A stretch of 64,000 nt of DNA from the NCBI RefSeq assembly GCF_000205025.1, contig NZ_GL883687.1, positions 112,640 to 176,639 on the forward strand, given 5' to 3'. The first letter of the stretch is position 1; every line of letters starts with the position of its first letter. The notes beneath the pieces were generated by a model. It saw only the letters and a list, made by a program, of their open reading frames with translations, searched no databases and was not told the origin of the DNA. The stretch is from Parasutterella excrementihominis YIT 11859. GTDB lineage: Bacteria > Pseudomonadota > Gammaproteobacteria > Burkholderiales > Burkholderiaceae_F. This document shows, piece by piece, positions 44,267 through 53,470 of this stretch. Position numbers and translations under genes: made by a program.

Positions 44267-45310
44267 ATGACAGGCGCCGGGCTCCGTCAAGAGATCGGAA
44301 CGAAATCGCGGTTGACCGCAGCATTCAGGTTTGTGATCACGATTTCGGCAGCGCTCCTGTTGTCTGGTCTTTTCCATAGCCCCCAATTAGGCGGTTTTGC
44401 CGCCTTGGGGGCTTTTATGGCTCTGCTGAGTGATACCGAAAGCGACTTGATTTCGCGTCTCGGCGGTGTTGCCATTACCTTCATCGGCGTTATGTGCGCT
44501 GCACTTCTCGGTGTCGTGCTCAAGAGTATGGAGTACGGCAAATGGCTCGTCATCGGACTGGTGTGTTTCGGTCAAAGCCTGATGACCTTTGCCGAGAAAT
44601 TCTGGTGGCTATGGGGAAAATATGTTCTGGTTTTTCTTCTGATTTCGATATTCGATTTCACACCGGACTTGATGGCCTTCGTCGGCTACTTCATCGGTTT
44701 CAGCCTTGCGATGGCGGCAATCGTGCTCGATCACTTCGTTTGGCGCTACGAGAAGCTCTCGCTCCGCCCGATGGCACAGCTCAAGCTCGTGGAAGGCGGC
44801 AACCGCAACTCTTATGCGTATGCGCTCATTTCCACTGCTACCTTGATATGTGCTTTGGGCTGTTCATTCCTATTTGATTTTTCCGAACCTGGATGGGTCG
44901 GAATCACGGCGCTTTATTTATTAAATTCCAACGTGGCTGCGGGCTATAAACGAGTGGTCCAAAGAATTCTCGGAACACTGCTCGCTTACTTCTTAGTCAT
45001 CCTTATCTTTCCGTATATTGACGATAAGTTTGTGCTCGGTGCGCTGATCGTGGCGTCTTCCGCGGGTATTCCGGTATTTGTCGGCGGGAACTACACCTGC
45101 ATGACTTTCTTTATCACTTGCTACATCCTTTTTGTATTGGACTGGCTGATGCGTGCATACGGAGGAGACTATTCCATCCTTATTTGGAGGATTTGGGACA
45201 CGCTGATGGCGGCAGGGTGGGTCGCACTCGGTCTTGGCGTACTTTATCTGTGGGAAAAGAGGCTGAAAAAAGCCGGTGTTGAGCCCCGTATCCCAAGAAA
45301 CGAGAATTGA
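44267..45310 (+). CDS. FUSC-like inner-membrane protein
   Basis: The 347-residue protein shows about ten to eleven hydrophobic segments in two similar halves. Sequences such as FHSPQLGGFAALGAFMALLSDTE and FDFSEPGWVGITALYLLNSNVAAGYKRVVQRILGTLLAYFLVILIF are like FUSC/YccS-type proteins, which include aromatic-acid efflux components. It lacks a long cytoplasmic domain. GGAGATTTTTA precedes ATG 44267; a TTG five codons earlier is a less likely start. Its substrate is unknown, and its neighbours (moaD, ppk1) give no hint. Confidence 0.78.
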   Translation: MTGAGLRQEIGTKSRLTAAFRFVITISAALLLSGLFHSPQLGGFAALGAFMALLSDTESDLISRLGGVAITFIGVMCAALLGVVLKSMEYGKWLVIGLVCFGQSLMTFAEKFWWLWGKYVLVFLLISIFDFTPDLMAFVGYFIGFSLAMAAIVLDHFVWRYEKLSLRPMAQLKLVEGGNRNSYAYALISTATLICALGCSFLFDFSEPGWVGITALYLLNSNVAAGYKRVVQRILGTLLAYFLVILIFPYIDDKFVLGALIVASSAGIPVFVGGNYTCMTFFITCYILFVLDWLMRAYGGDYSILIWRIWDTLMAAGWVALGLGVLYLWEKRLKKAGVEPRIPRNEN

Positions 45311-45394
45311 CAAAAATTGACCTCCAAACCAAAATTAACCGTTTGAGGAAATTAAAAGTTCTTCACAGAAAATCACATAATCAGGAACGATTCC

Positions 45395-47716
45395 ATGGCT
45401 GACGACAACAAGACAACGAACGCAACATCAACCGCAAAACCTGCTGCAGCAGAACCGACCAAGGCGGCTGCTCCGGCAGAAGCAAAACCCGCTGCTAAAG
45501 CACCGGCAAAACCTCGCACCGTTAAGGCTCCGACGATCCGCAGACCGGCTGTACGCCGCACCGCAGTTAAAGCGGCTGCCCCTGCCGCTGCAGCAAAAGA
45601 GACTTCTCTGAAGGAGGTTTCTTTAGACGATCCTTCTCTGTACATTAACCGCGACATCAGTTGGATTGAGTTCGACCGTAAAGTCCTTGAAACAGCAATG
45701 GATCCCGAGATCCCGCTGCTCAACCGTGTTCTCTTCTTGTCCATCTTCTACAACAATCTCGACGAATTCTTCATGGTTCGCGTGATGAACGTTCAGAGAC
45801 AGGCCAGAAGCGGAGCCGAACCGACCGGTCCGGATAAGATGCCGCCCGCTCGTCAGCTTTCCGAAATCCGTCGTAAAGTTACCGAGATTCTCGAAGAAGC
45901 TGAAAACCTCTGGATTGATACGCTCAAACCCGAGCTCGAGAATAAAGGCATTCGTTTCTCTAAGTACTCTGCGCTGAACGCAGCACAGAAGAAGGAAATG
46001 AACCGCTATTTCGACGAAGATATTTTCCCGGTTCTGACGCCTCAGGCGGTGGACAAAGGTCGTCCGTTCCCGATGATCTCCAACACCAGCCTGAATTTCG
46101 TGATGGAGCTCGAAGCAATTGAAAGCGGTATTTCGGTTAAGAACCGTTTTGCTCGTTTGAAGTGCCCGAATAACGTTCCTCGTTTCCTGTTCGTTTCCAA
46201 TAAAGACAACACCGTTACACCGGATCTGTCCTACGCCACCACTGAAGGTGTGATTGTTCTGACTGAAGATTTGATCGGCAACCGTTTGAATACGCTCTTC
46301 CCGGGATATAAGGTTAAGTCTCAGGGTCTTTTCCGTATTACTCGTAATACGGACGGTGAGATCGAAGAAGACGAAGCTGACGATCTGCTCTCTGCCGTTC
46401 GTGACTATGTCGAACAGCGTCGTTTCGGTTCAATCGTCCGTGTCGAGATTGAAAAGGGCATGCCGCAGCGTCTACAGGACTTCCTGTATGAACACTTAGA
46501 TCTTCATCCGAACCAGTTCTACCGCTGTCGTGTTCCTCTGGCCTTCTCCGAATTCGGCCGCATGATGAAGATTGACCGCCCGTCTCTGAAGTATCCGTCC
46601 GATCATCCGAAGACACCGAAGGCTTTCGAACAGGGCCGCAATTGCTTTGACGAGATCCGCAAGCGCGACATCCTTGTCTACCACCCGTATGACTCGTTTA
46701 ACTGCGTGTTGGAATTCTTGAAGCAGGCAGCTTTGGATCCGAACGTTGTCGCTATTAAGCAGACGCTTTACCGCTGCGGCAGCGATTCTCCTGTTGCTAA
46801 GGCTCTTCTTGAAGCTCGTCGCCGCGGCAAACAGGTGACCGCCGTCGTTGAGCTGAAGGCTCGGTTCGACGAAGAGCAGAACATTAACTGGGCTGAAGAA
46901 ATGGAACGCAACGGTGTGAACGTTGTGTACGGTTTTGCCGGCCTCAAAATTCATGCCAAGCTCTGCTTCGTTGTTCGCCGAGAAAAAGGCAAACTTGAGC
47001 GCTACACGCACATCGGTTCCGGTAACTACAACGCTGCTTCGGCCAAGATCTATACCGACTTGGGGCTCTTCACGGCCAATAAGGATATCAACGATGACGT
47101 CCAGGATCTGTTTAATGTGATGACCGGCTACGGCGTAGTCAACCACTATCGCAAGCTGCTGGTTTCTCCGCACACCTTGCGCCCCGGCATTACCAAGCTG
47201 ATCCGCCGCGAAATCGAACAGCACAAGAAGCACGGCAACGGCCATATCATCATCAAGTGCAACCAGCTGGTTGACTATGAAATGGTCAAGGTTCTTTATG
47301 AAGCCAGCCGCGCCGGTGTGAAGATCGAATGTATCGTTCGCGGTATCTGCAGTCTGCGTCCCGGTTTGCCCGGCGTTTCCGATACGATCACGGTTCGCTC
47401 GATTGTCGGACGTCTCTTGGAGCATGCCCGCATCTACTATTTCCACAATAACGGGGATGAAGAGATGTACTTCGGCAGTGCCGACTTGATGACGCGTAAC
47501 CTGAACGGTCGTATCGAAGTGCTGACGCCGCTCCTGCAGGAAAATCTGCGCAATAACGTCATGAATCAGATCGTGATTCCTCAGCTGAAGGACAACATTC
47601 ACGCCTGGGTTATGAACTCCGACGGTTCTTACACCAAGTTGCAGCCTAAGAAGGATGAGACGGTGTACGACAGCCAGGAAGAGATTGCGAAGAAATTAAA
47701 TCTCATGAAGAAATAA
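45395..47716 (+). CDS. ppk: Polyphosphate kinase 1
   Basis: The 773-residue protein has a PPK1 core from about residue 78 (LYINRDISWIEFDRKVLETAM, then FLSIFYNNLDEFFMVRV). The autophosphorylated His is probably His520 in LKIHAKLCFVV, with a second phospholipase-D-like motif near HARIYYFHNNGDEEMYFGSADLMTRNLNGRIE. It makes polyphosphate from ATP. The first 75 residues form an Ala/Pro/Lys-rich low-complexity tail that PPK1 usually lacks. A terminator follows the stop. Confidence 0.96.
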   Translation: MADDNKTTNATSTAKPAAAEPTKAAAPAEAKPAAKAPAKPRTVKAPTIRRPAVRRTAVKAAAPAAAAKETSLKEVSLDDPSLYINRDISWIEFDRKVLETAMDPEIPLLNRVLFLSIFYNNLDEFFMVRVMNVQRQARSGAEPTGPDKMPPARQLSEIRRKVTEILEEAENLWIDTLKPELENKGIRFSKYSALNAAQKKEMNRYFDEDIFPVLTPQAVDKGRPFPMISNTSLNFVMELEAIESGISVKNRFARLKCPNNVPRFLFVSNKDNTVTPDLSYATTEGVIVLTEDLIGNRLNTLFPGYKVKSQGLFRITRNTDGEIEEDEADDLLSAVRDYVEQRRFGSIVRVEIEKGMPQRLQDFLYEHLDLHPNQFYRCRVPLAFSEFGRMMKIDRPSLKYPSDHPKTPKAFEQGRNCFDEIRKRDILVYHPYDSFNCVLEFLKQAALDPNVVAIKQTLYRCGSDSPVAKALLEARRRGKQVTAVVELKARFDEEQNINWAEEMERNGVNVVYGFAGLKIHAKLCFVVRREKGKLERYTHIGSGNYNAASAKIYTDLGLFTANKDINDDVQDLFNVMTGYGVVNHYRKLLVSPHTLRPGITKLIRREIEQHKKHGNGHIIIKCNQLVDYEMVKVLYEASRAGVKIECIVRGICSLRPGLPGVSDTITVRSIVGRLLEHARIYYFHNNGDEEMYFGSADLMTRNLNGRIEVLTPLLQENLRNNVMNQIVIPQLKDNIHAWVMNSDGSYTKLQPKKDETVYDSQEEIAKKLNLMKK

Positions 47717-47737
47717 TCTTCTGATGCGTTAACCACA

Positions 47738-47771
47738 AAGCTCCCGCGGTTCGATACTCGGGAGCTTTTTT
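47738..47771 (+). terminator. Terminator after ppk
   Basis: AAGCTCCCG and CGGGAGCTT pair perfectly and run into TTTTTT. Confidence 0.9.
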
Positions 47772-47784
47772 GGAGTAGAGAGAC

Positions 47785-48762
47785 ATGACTCGAGACACTT
47801 CATCGCTTCAGGAAGCAAAGATGCTCCTAGAGGTTCTGAAGAGAATCCCTCTGAACCGAAAAATTTCCACGACGGATCTGCACCAGCAGCTCACGGCGGC
47901 AGGTTACGAATTGAGCCGCAGAACACTTCAGCGCTACTTGAAGGCTCTGTCTGAAAGCGATATGGGCGTACAGTGCGACGATAAGTCCAAACCTTTCGGC
48001 TATCGGCGTCTATTAAATTCCAATGACTTGGATCGCGTAGGGCTTGGTGCTGACGGCGCGCTCCTGCTTTTGCTTGCTCGAGAGCACTTGCGCTATCAGA
48101 TGCCGCCGGACCTCACAAATTCGCTGTCCTATCTTTTTGATGCGGCGGAGAACTATATGCATACGGCTTCGGGATCGTCACCCGAAAAACGTTGGCTCAG
48201 CAAGGTTCGCTTCGTGAGCGGAAGTCTGCCGCTTTGTCCGCCGATGATTCGTCCCTTGATATTTAATAAAGTTTCTGAGGGCTTATTTAAGCAGGTCAAA
48301 CTCGATATTGTTTATTTCAAAAGCGAGAACGAAGAAGAGGTTCAGCTGCGTGTATCTCCGCTGGGCCTCGTGCAGCAAGATGTCCGGCTGTATTTAGTCT
48401 GCTGTTATGAAGACACGACGCAGATTAGAAACCTTGCTCTGCACCGTATTAAAAAGGTTGAGCTGACCACCTTCATTGCAGAAGAGCCGAAGGGTTTCGA
48501 CTTGCAACAGTACGTCGACAGAAGTCCGTTCAATTACGGCAATGCACAAAAGGTATTGCTGGAGATGGTATTTAAAAACCGTCAAACCGCTTTGATTCTC
48601 AGAGAGACACCGTTTAATCGGATGCAGAAGCTGGAAGAGAGAAGAGACGGCACGTTTAAATTAACAGTAGAAGTTGCCGATACAGTTTTGCTCACCGGAT
48701 GGATCGAAGCCTGGCGAGAGAAGGCCGGCATTATTTCGGTAAAGAAAACGCCGATCCAATAG
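47785..48762 (+). CDS. WYL domain transcriptional regulator
   Basis: The 325-residue protein has an N-terminal winged HTH of the DeoR/YafY type (about residues 10-70: LNRKISTTDLHQQLTAAGYELSRRTLQRYLKAL) and a WYL ligand-sensing domain (about 155-235: VKLDIVYF, LRVSPLGLVQQDVRLYLVCCYEDTTQIRNLALHRIKKVEL), followed by a C-terminal WCX-like part. WYL proteins sense nucleotides or nucleic acids and control stress or defence genes. It starts after the ppk terminator and converges on the HTH-fusion gene; no defence genes lie beside it. Confidence 0.88.
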   Translation: MTRDTSSLQEAKMLLEVLKRIPLNRKISTTDLHQQLTAAGYELSRRTLQRYLKALSESDMGVQCDDKSKPFGYRRLLNSNDLDRVGLGADGALLLLLAREHLRYQMPPDLTNSLSYLFDAAENYMHTASGSSPEKRWLSKVRFVSGSLPLCPPMIRPLIFNKVSEGLFKQVKLDIVYFKSENEEEVQLRVSPLGLVQQDVRLYLVCCYEDTTQIRNLALHRIKKVELTTFIAEEPKGFDLQQYVDRSPFNYGNAQKVLLEMVFKNRQTALILRETPFNRMQKLEERRDGTFKLTVEVADTVLLTGWIEAWREKAGIISVKKTPIQ

Positions 48763-48767
48763 ACAAC

Positions 48768-48796
48768 AAAAATCCCGCTGCAGCAGCGGGATTTTT
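48768..48796. terminator. Bidirectional terminator between the WYL and HTH-fusion genes
   Basis: AAAAATCCCGCTG and CAGCGGGATTTTT are perfect 13-base arms around a three-base loop, with T-runs on both strands. Confidence 0.93.
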
Positions 48797-48815
48797 GTTG
48801 AAGATTCAAGAAGAA

Positions 48816-50375
48816 TTATTCGCGGTCCGTGCGATAGAAATATTTCTGATGACGGCTGTTTCTTCTTTGATCGTATGCGTAACGGATCCAGGCTTCAGAG
48901 AGAGATTCTCCGTCTCTCCAATTGAAAGTACGAACGCCTGCCCAAAGCTTCGGATTCCACATGGGTTCGTCAGGAATGCGGATGAACGCATTTAAGCTCG
49001 GATATTCCTTAGGGTTCTGTTTCATCATGACGGTCTTGCAGTCGCGCACAAAGTTGCCGTAGAAGTCGTCTACGAAGCGGTCAAATTTGGAGAAGTCGAT
49101 TGTGACGTCTTTGCCGCCGTTCGGAGAGGGCTCAACGAGGAGAATCGGAGAACCGGTGCTGTTCTTAGCGAGGCGAAGCGTGATGCCGCCGTAGGTTTCG
49201 TAAACGCTCTTGGAATAATCCGGAGTTGTTTGGAAGAAATCCTCGGCGATCGGATTTAAACGGGGTTTGCGAAGCCAGGGCTTGTTCGGGACATTCGGTC
49301 CGGAAACAACCATGGTGCGCGGATCGGCGAGAACTTCGGGCGGAACATTCAAATCTTTGGAATGAACCATTTCCTCGAAAGCATGCTTGTCTGCATTTTT
49401 CTGCATCAGATCGAGGATTGCCCAAACTTCAGGAAGGTTTTCTGCAGGCAGATCGAACTCATCAACATAGCCGAACTTAGCGCTTTCTTCCTTGTAATTC
49501 GGACGCTGATCCAAAGCATGCATTACTTTCCAAGAACGACCTTGAGAAGCGGATGGAATCGGCCATTTGGGTTCTTCATGTTCTTGGCCTTCAGAGGCCG
49601 TATCCATCCGAAGTTCAGTTTCCGTGTCGTAGACGGGAACCTGATAAATATTCGGGTTGTGTTTGGGTGGCTGAGGTCTGTTTTCCTGCGCTTTTTGGGC
49701 CTGAGCAGAAACAACCGCGTTGTCTACGGCGCTCTGAATAAACGAGTCGTGCAGGGCCTTTTCATTCTTACTTGCATTTCGGCCGCGCATCGTTCTTTGG
49801 AAGAGAGAGTTTCTGCGGTTTCCTTTGTCGCGTTGCTGGAAGTTTTCGCGTCGGCTGTTGTTTGAAGAAAATTCGGAATGAGAAACGGGCGTTTCAAACG
49901 CGGGATCTTTGACTTCCGGAGCCGGACGGGTTTCCTGAACGGCAGGTTCGGGCGTCGGACTAAAGACTCGCGGCTCGTTATTGAAAGTCGGCGCCGGTGC
50001 TGGTGTCGGAGAGGCCAGTGCAGGAGTGACAGGTGACGGAGCAGCAGCTTCTGCGGTTTCAGGCGGACGTTTCTTTAATTGGAGTTTCGGTCTTCTAGGG
50101 GCTTCAGCGGCCGGAGATTCAATAGGAGAGGAAGTTTCTACAGGGGTTTGTGTTGTCGGAGCCGTCTCAGCTGCTTGTGTAGCCTGGGACTGAGCGTTTG
50201 CGATCGCCGTTGCTTTTGTCTTTTCGTAATCTTTTACCCAATTGTATAGGCTAACAATATTGATGCCTAAGTCAGCAGCTACGGCAGCCGCCTTTTCTTT
50301 GCCTTCTACAACTCGCAGAGCTGCATGATGTTTAAATGAAGGATCAAAAGTTCGACGTGTTCTTTTTTGTTCCAT
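48816..50375 (-). CDS. Transposase-type HTH fused to a proline-rich linker and an unknown C-terminal domain
   Basis: I recognise only the first part of this 519-residue protein. Residues 8-50 (RTFDPSFKHHAALRVVEGKE, AAAVAADLGINIVSLYNWVKDY) resemble the HTH_Tnp_1 DNA-binding domain of IS3/IS911-type OrfA proteins. Residues 55-165 are Pro/Ala/Thr-rich and probably disordered; 165-225 are Arg/Asn/Gln-rich. Residues 225-519 look folded, with acidic and aromatic stretches such as DFSKFDRFVDDFYGNFVRD and a Tyr/Arg-rich end. There is no transposase catalytic domain, no terminal inverted repeat and no second IS frame, so this seems a fixed chromosomal gene, probably a DNA-binding regulator or nucleoid protein. 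It has its own terminator. Confidence 0.75.
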   Translation of the reverse strand: MEQKRTRRTFDPSFKHHAALRVVEGKEKAAAVAADLGINIVSLYNWVKDYEKTKATAIANAQSQATQAAETAPTTQTPVETSSPIESPAAEAPRRPKLQLKKRPPETAEAAAPSPVTPALASPTPAPAPTFNNEPRVFSPTPEPAVQETRPAPEVKDPAFETPVSHSEFSSNNSRRENFQQRDKGNRRNSLFQRTMRGRNASKNEKALHDSFIQSAVDNAVVSAQAQKAQENRPQPPKHNPNIYQVPVYDTETELRMDTASEGQEHEEPKWPIPSASQGRSWKVMHALDQRPNYKEESAKFGYVDEFDLPAENLPEVWAILDLMQKNADKHAFEEMVHSKDLNVPPEVLADPRTMVVSGPNVPNKPWLRKPRLNPIAEDFFQTTPDYSKSVYETYGGITLRLAKNSTGSPILLVEPSPNGGKDVTIDFSKFDRFVDDFYGNFVRDCKTVMMKQNPKEYPSLNAFIRIPDEPMWNPKLWAGVRTFNWRDGESLSEAWIRYAYDQRRNSRHQKYFYRTDRE

Positions 50376-50790
50376 AAACAGCGTTTCTTAAGTATTGCCG
50401 TCATTGGGAAGTTTTCTATCCATAAGCATTAGGAAAACGGCTTTCGATTAAATAAAAAGGAAAGACGAACGGGAAATCGAAACGTTAATAAAAACTTTCG
50501 TAGAGATAGACGGCGACGTGTCTTCGGGAGGAATTGTACCTTTATTTAGGTAAAAAGAGTTTAAAAATTAATCAAAAAACTGCGTTATTTCTTATTCTGG
50601 GCTTGATTTTCTGAGATTACAGGGAGGTCTCAAAATCAAGCGGAAGAGTTCTTAAAACAGAAAGTTTCCTTTCGAAGAGATTGATTTCCTAGGGAAACCA
50701 CCTAAAAAATCACTCGTTTTTATGTATGGTTCCTCTTCAAAATGACGCCATTCTCCTTTTTGCTTTTATTTAGTTTTATTAAATATCGTT
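50376..50790. other. 415-bp divergent promoter region of the HTH-fusion and FadL-type genes
   Basis: No gene is visible. The region must carry both promoters. Structures seen are TACCT/AGGTA arms around an A+T centre near 50536-50551 and the larger hairpin at 50601-50641. No clear Shine-Dalgarno precedes the FadL-type start. Confidence 0.6.
50601..50641. promoter_or_regulatory. Long hairpin in the fadL-like upstream region
   Basis: GCTTGATTTT-GAGA pairs with TCTCAAAATCAAGC over 14 positions with a two-base CT bulge and an 11-base loop. No T-run follows on either strand, so it is more likely an operator or untranslated-leader structure than a terminator. Confidence 0.5.
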
Positions 50791-52155
50791 ATGACAACTA
50801 AGAACTCAGTCTTTGGGAAGCTGACTATTGCAGCAGCCCTTTGTTCTTCTGCCATCATGTGCGCATCAACCGCTTCTGCCGCCGGCTTCCAGCTGACCGA
50901 ACAAAGCGTGGCAGGTATGGGTCGTGCTCACGCCGGCGCCGGTATCATCGGTGATGACGTTTCTGCGATTCACTTCAACCCTGCCGGCATGACCCTTTTG
51001 CATGGTCTTCAGACGACTGTGGCAGGCACGTATGTTTCCTTGGATATTGATTACAAAGGGTTGAACGGTGCAACAGAAAACGGTCGTGATAAGCCGGCCA
51101 GTATTCCTGCCGCATATCTTTCCTATCAGGTGAACGACTCTTTATGGTTGGGTTTAGCGATTACTTCTCCTTATGGAATGCGCATTCGTTACAACAACGA
51201 TTGGGCTCAAAGAGAACGCGGAATCAGCGGTTCTGTGACAACAGTTGACATCAATCCGAGCATCGCTTGGAAAGTAAACGAGTACGTAAGCATTGGCGGT
51301 GGTGTTTCTGCTCTTTGGACGCATTCCAAGATCAAGAGCGGAATCACGAAGGGGTATCAGCTTGGGAATGTAGGTGTCCCATTGGGCGGAGAGTTTGAGT
51401 ACAAGGGCTCTGATTGGATGTTTACATACAACCTTGGATTGATGGTGAGCCCGACAGAAGATTTGCGTTTCGGAGTGTCCTACCGTTCCTCTGCCCATGT
51501 GACTGCACGCGGCGATTACTACATTCGTGGCAATGCATTAATGAATGGTGAGGGGGATGGTAAAGGTCGTCTTCAGACACCAGAAACCGTTTATATTTCT
51601 GCCACTTGGAAACCAATTCAGAGGTTGAGACTCTCCGGTTTAGCTCGCTGGGCAAACTGGAAAAAATTTGAAAACATGCGCTTCAGCATGGATAACTTGA
51701 ATAATCTCCAACCATCTTCTGAGTCTGCAGGCCTAGTTCAAGGCCTCCCTGATAAGTTAAAGCCGATGGTGCCTTACGCGATGGGAGTAATCCAACATAA
51801 ATTAGGAAATGTCAACATCGAAAACAATTGGAAGGCGGCCTGGTTGTTCTCTCTTGGCGCTGACTTAGATATTACTGATCAGTGGACGATTCGCGGCGGT
51901 ATTGCACTGGAGACGGACCCGATTAAGCATCAACAACTCAGAACGGCTTTGATTCCTGACACCAAACGCTTGTGGCTGACTTGCGGCTTGTCTTGGAAAC
52001 CTACTCCTAAATGGCAGATTGATATGGCTTATGGTCATATTCGCGGGATCGGACACAGAGACCTTTACGCAAGCGCTGAAAGCAACGTGAAGGTTGGCAA
52101 GTTTGAAAAGATGAATGCATGGATGGCCGGCGCTGCCGTCACCTATCGCTTCTAA
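50791..52155 (+). CDS. OmpP1/FadL/TodX family outer-membrane protein
   Basis: The 454-residue protein has a Sec signal (KLTIAAALCSSAIMCASTASAAG) and the typical FadL mature start GFQLTEQSVAGMGRAHAG, with a loop containing ISAIHFNPAGMTLL. Alternating hydrophobic strands fill the rest, and the last residue is Phe (VTYRF), as outer-membrane barrels require for assembly. FadL proteins pass long-chain fatty acids or aromatic hydrocarbons. No fad or aromatic genes are nearby, so the substrate is open. The start has no evident ribosome site. Confidence 0.92.
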   Translation: MTTKNSVFGKLTIAAALCSSAIMCASTASAAGFQLTEQSVAGMGRAHAGAGIIGDDVSAIHFNPAGMTLLHGLQTTVAGTYVSLDIDYKGLNGATENGRDKPASIPAAYLSYQVNDSLWLGLAITSPYGMRIRYNNDWAQRERGISGSVTTVDINPSIAWKVNEYVSIGGGVSALWTHSKIKSGITKGYQLGNVGVPLGGEFEYKGSDWMFTYNLGLMVSPTEDLRFGVSYRSSAHVTARGDYYIRGNALMNGEGDGKGRLQTPETVYISATWKPIQRLRLSGLARWANWKKFENMRFSMDNLNNLQPSSESAGLVQGLPDKLKPMVPYAMGVIQHKLGNVNIENNWKAAWLFSLGADLDITDQWTIRGGIALETDPIKHQQLRTALIPDTKRLWLTCGLSWKPTPKWQIDMAYGHIRGIGHRDLYASAESNVKVGKFEKMNAWMAGAAVTYRF

Positions 52156-52177
52156 TTTCAACTGTTTTCCTCGACAA

Positions 52178-52201
52178 AAAATCTGGCGACAGCCGGATTT
52201 T
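52178..52201. terminator. Bidirectional terminator between the fadL-like and MFS genes
   Basis: AAAATCTGGC and GCCGGATTTT pair with one G-U around a GACA loop, with TTT after it on the plus strand and AAAA before it for the minus strand. Confidence 0.85.
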
Positions 52202-52205
52202 TTGC

Positions 52206-53357
52206 TTAGTGGCGTGGATATCGAAGCAATAAGCTGATAAAGACAATGGCGGAAATAAAGCTCAGAACGCTTCCTGGAAGGGCGCTGAAATTTGCAAATC
52301 CGTAATGCCTGATTGCTTCGCCGCCAAGGAAAGCACCGATCGCATTAGCGCCGTTGTAGGCGATCTGCCCTAAGGCCGCAAGAATTACCTTAGCGTCTCC
52401 CGCTCCGGCAATAATCAGTGCTTGCATTGGGCCGGCAATGAAGAAATAGCCGAAAGCGGCAAGCGCCATGGAAGTTAGTGCAATCCAAGCAACGTCGGAG
52501 TAGAAGAGAGCGCCTAAGACGGCGATGGCAATCAGCGTTTGGCCGACGCAGACCAATGCAACATCTGAATAATATTTTGTCAGCGGAGCCGAAACGATGT
52601 TTCCGATAAACATGGCAGCTCCTGCTAAGAACATGATCAAGGTCATGGACGCAGCCGGCATGTGAGCAACCGTTGCCATGATCGGGTCAACGTAGGAGTA
52701 GTAGGCATAGAAGCCCGCGCTTCCGATAGCAACTCCGGAAAGAATGAACCAGGGATGCCAGCTTTTGAGCGTTGAAAGCTCGTTGCTGAGGGGCTTCTTA
52801 ACAACAGGCATTGAGGGAAGCCAGCGAGTTAAAGCTAAGATTAAAAGTAATGCTAAGACAGCAATAAACCCGAATATCAATCTCCAGCTCAAAGCAAAAC
52901 CGATTAAAGAACCGAGCGGGACGCCGACTAAGTTGGCAGAGGTTTGACCTAAGACCATTAAAGTAACGTCACGGGAGGCTTTGCCCGGATCGGCCAGGCG
53001 TTCACATACGACAGCACTTAAAGCAAAGAAAATTCCATGAGGAGAGCCCGACACAAAGCGAGCCGCCAGCATCATGATGTCGTTCTGAGCAAGAGAAGCA
53101 CCTAAATTTCCGCAAAAGATCAGACAGGCTGCAATTAGAAGTGTGGTTTTGAGATTGGCGTTGCGCCCGAATGCTAAGAGACCGACGATACCTGCGCAGA
53201 CGCCTGCTGCATAAGCAGAGATGTAAAGGCCGGCTTGAGGGATCGTGACGTGGAAATCATTAGCGATTGCCGTTAAAACCGGTACGATTCCGAGTTCAGC
53301 GACGCCGAGACAAAAGGTTCCGATGCAAAGCGCTGCGATATGTTTATTAAGCTGCAT
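52206..53357 (-). CDS. MFS transporter, DHA1/AraJ-like
   Basis: The 383-residue protein has twelve hydrophobic segments and a typical DHA1 start (LCIGTFCLGVAELGIVPVLTAIANDFHVTIPQAGLYISAYAAGVC). Motif C-like GSPHGIFFALSAVV and GQTSANLVGVPLGSLIG are also seen. It is probably an efflux pump for sugars, nucleosides or drugs. I start at ATG 53357; the longer frame to 53399 adds a polar 14-residue tail and has no ribosome site. It follows the RidA gene, but a terminator separates them, so shared function is unproven. Confidence 0.9.
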   Translation of the reverse strand: MQLNKHIAALCIGTFCLGVAELGIVPVLTAIANDFHVTIPQAGLYISAYAAGVCAGIVGLLAFGRNANLKTTLLIAACLIFCGNLGASLAQNDIMMLAARFVSGSPHGIFFALSAVVCERLADPGKASRDVTLMVLGQTSANLVGVPLGSLIGFALSWRLIFGFIAVLALLLILALTRWLPSMPVVKKPLSNELSTLKSWHPWFILSGVAIGSAGFYAYYSYVDPIMATVAHMPAASMTLIMFLAGAAMFIGNIVSAPLTKYYSDVALVCVGQTLIAIAVLGALFYSDVAWIALTSMALAAFGYFFIAGPMQALIIAGAGDAKVILAALGQIAYNGANAIGAFLGGEAIRHYGFANFSALPGSVLSFISAIVFISLLLRYPRH

Positions 53358-53413
53358 AGTATTTTCTTGATGATTGGGATTTACTTTATGCAAACTCACG
53401 ATAAAAAATAAAA

Positions 53414-53452
53414 GGCCTGCTCTAAATCGGGAAAGAAGATTCAGAGCAGGCC
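53414..53452 (-). terminator. Terminator after the RidA gene
   Basis: GGCCTGCTCT and AGAGCAGGCC pair over ten bases; on the minus strand TTTTATTTTTTAT follows. Confidence 0.9.
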
Positions 53453-53470
53453 GAAGCTTTAGTGAAATTA

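Noticed and set aside
46496..47602. Long minus-strand open frame of 368 codons opposite ppk
   Set aside because: It is the shadow of the polyphosphate kinase gene, with no family match and no ribosome site; long antisense frames are expected given the codon bias here.
48816..50375. Reading the HTH-fusion gene as an insertion sequence
   Set aside because: No catalytic DDE domain, inverted repeats, second frame or target duplication is visible; only the DNA-binding domain resembles a transposase.
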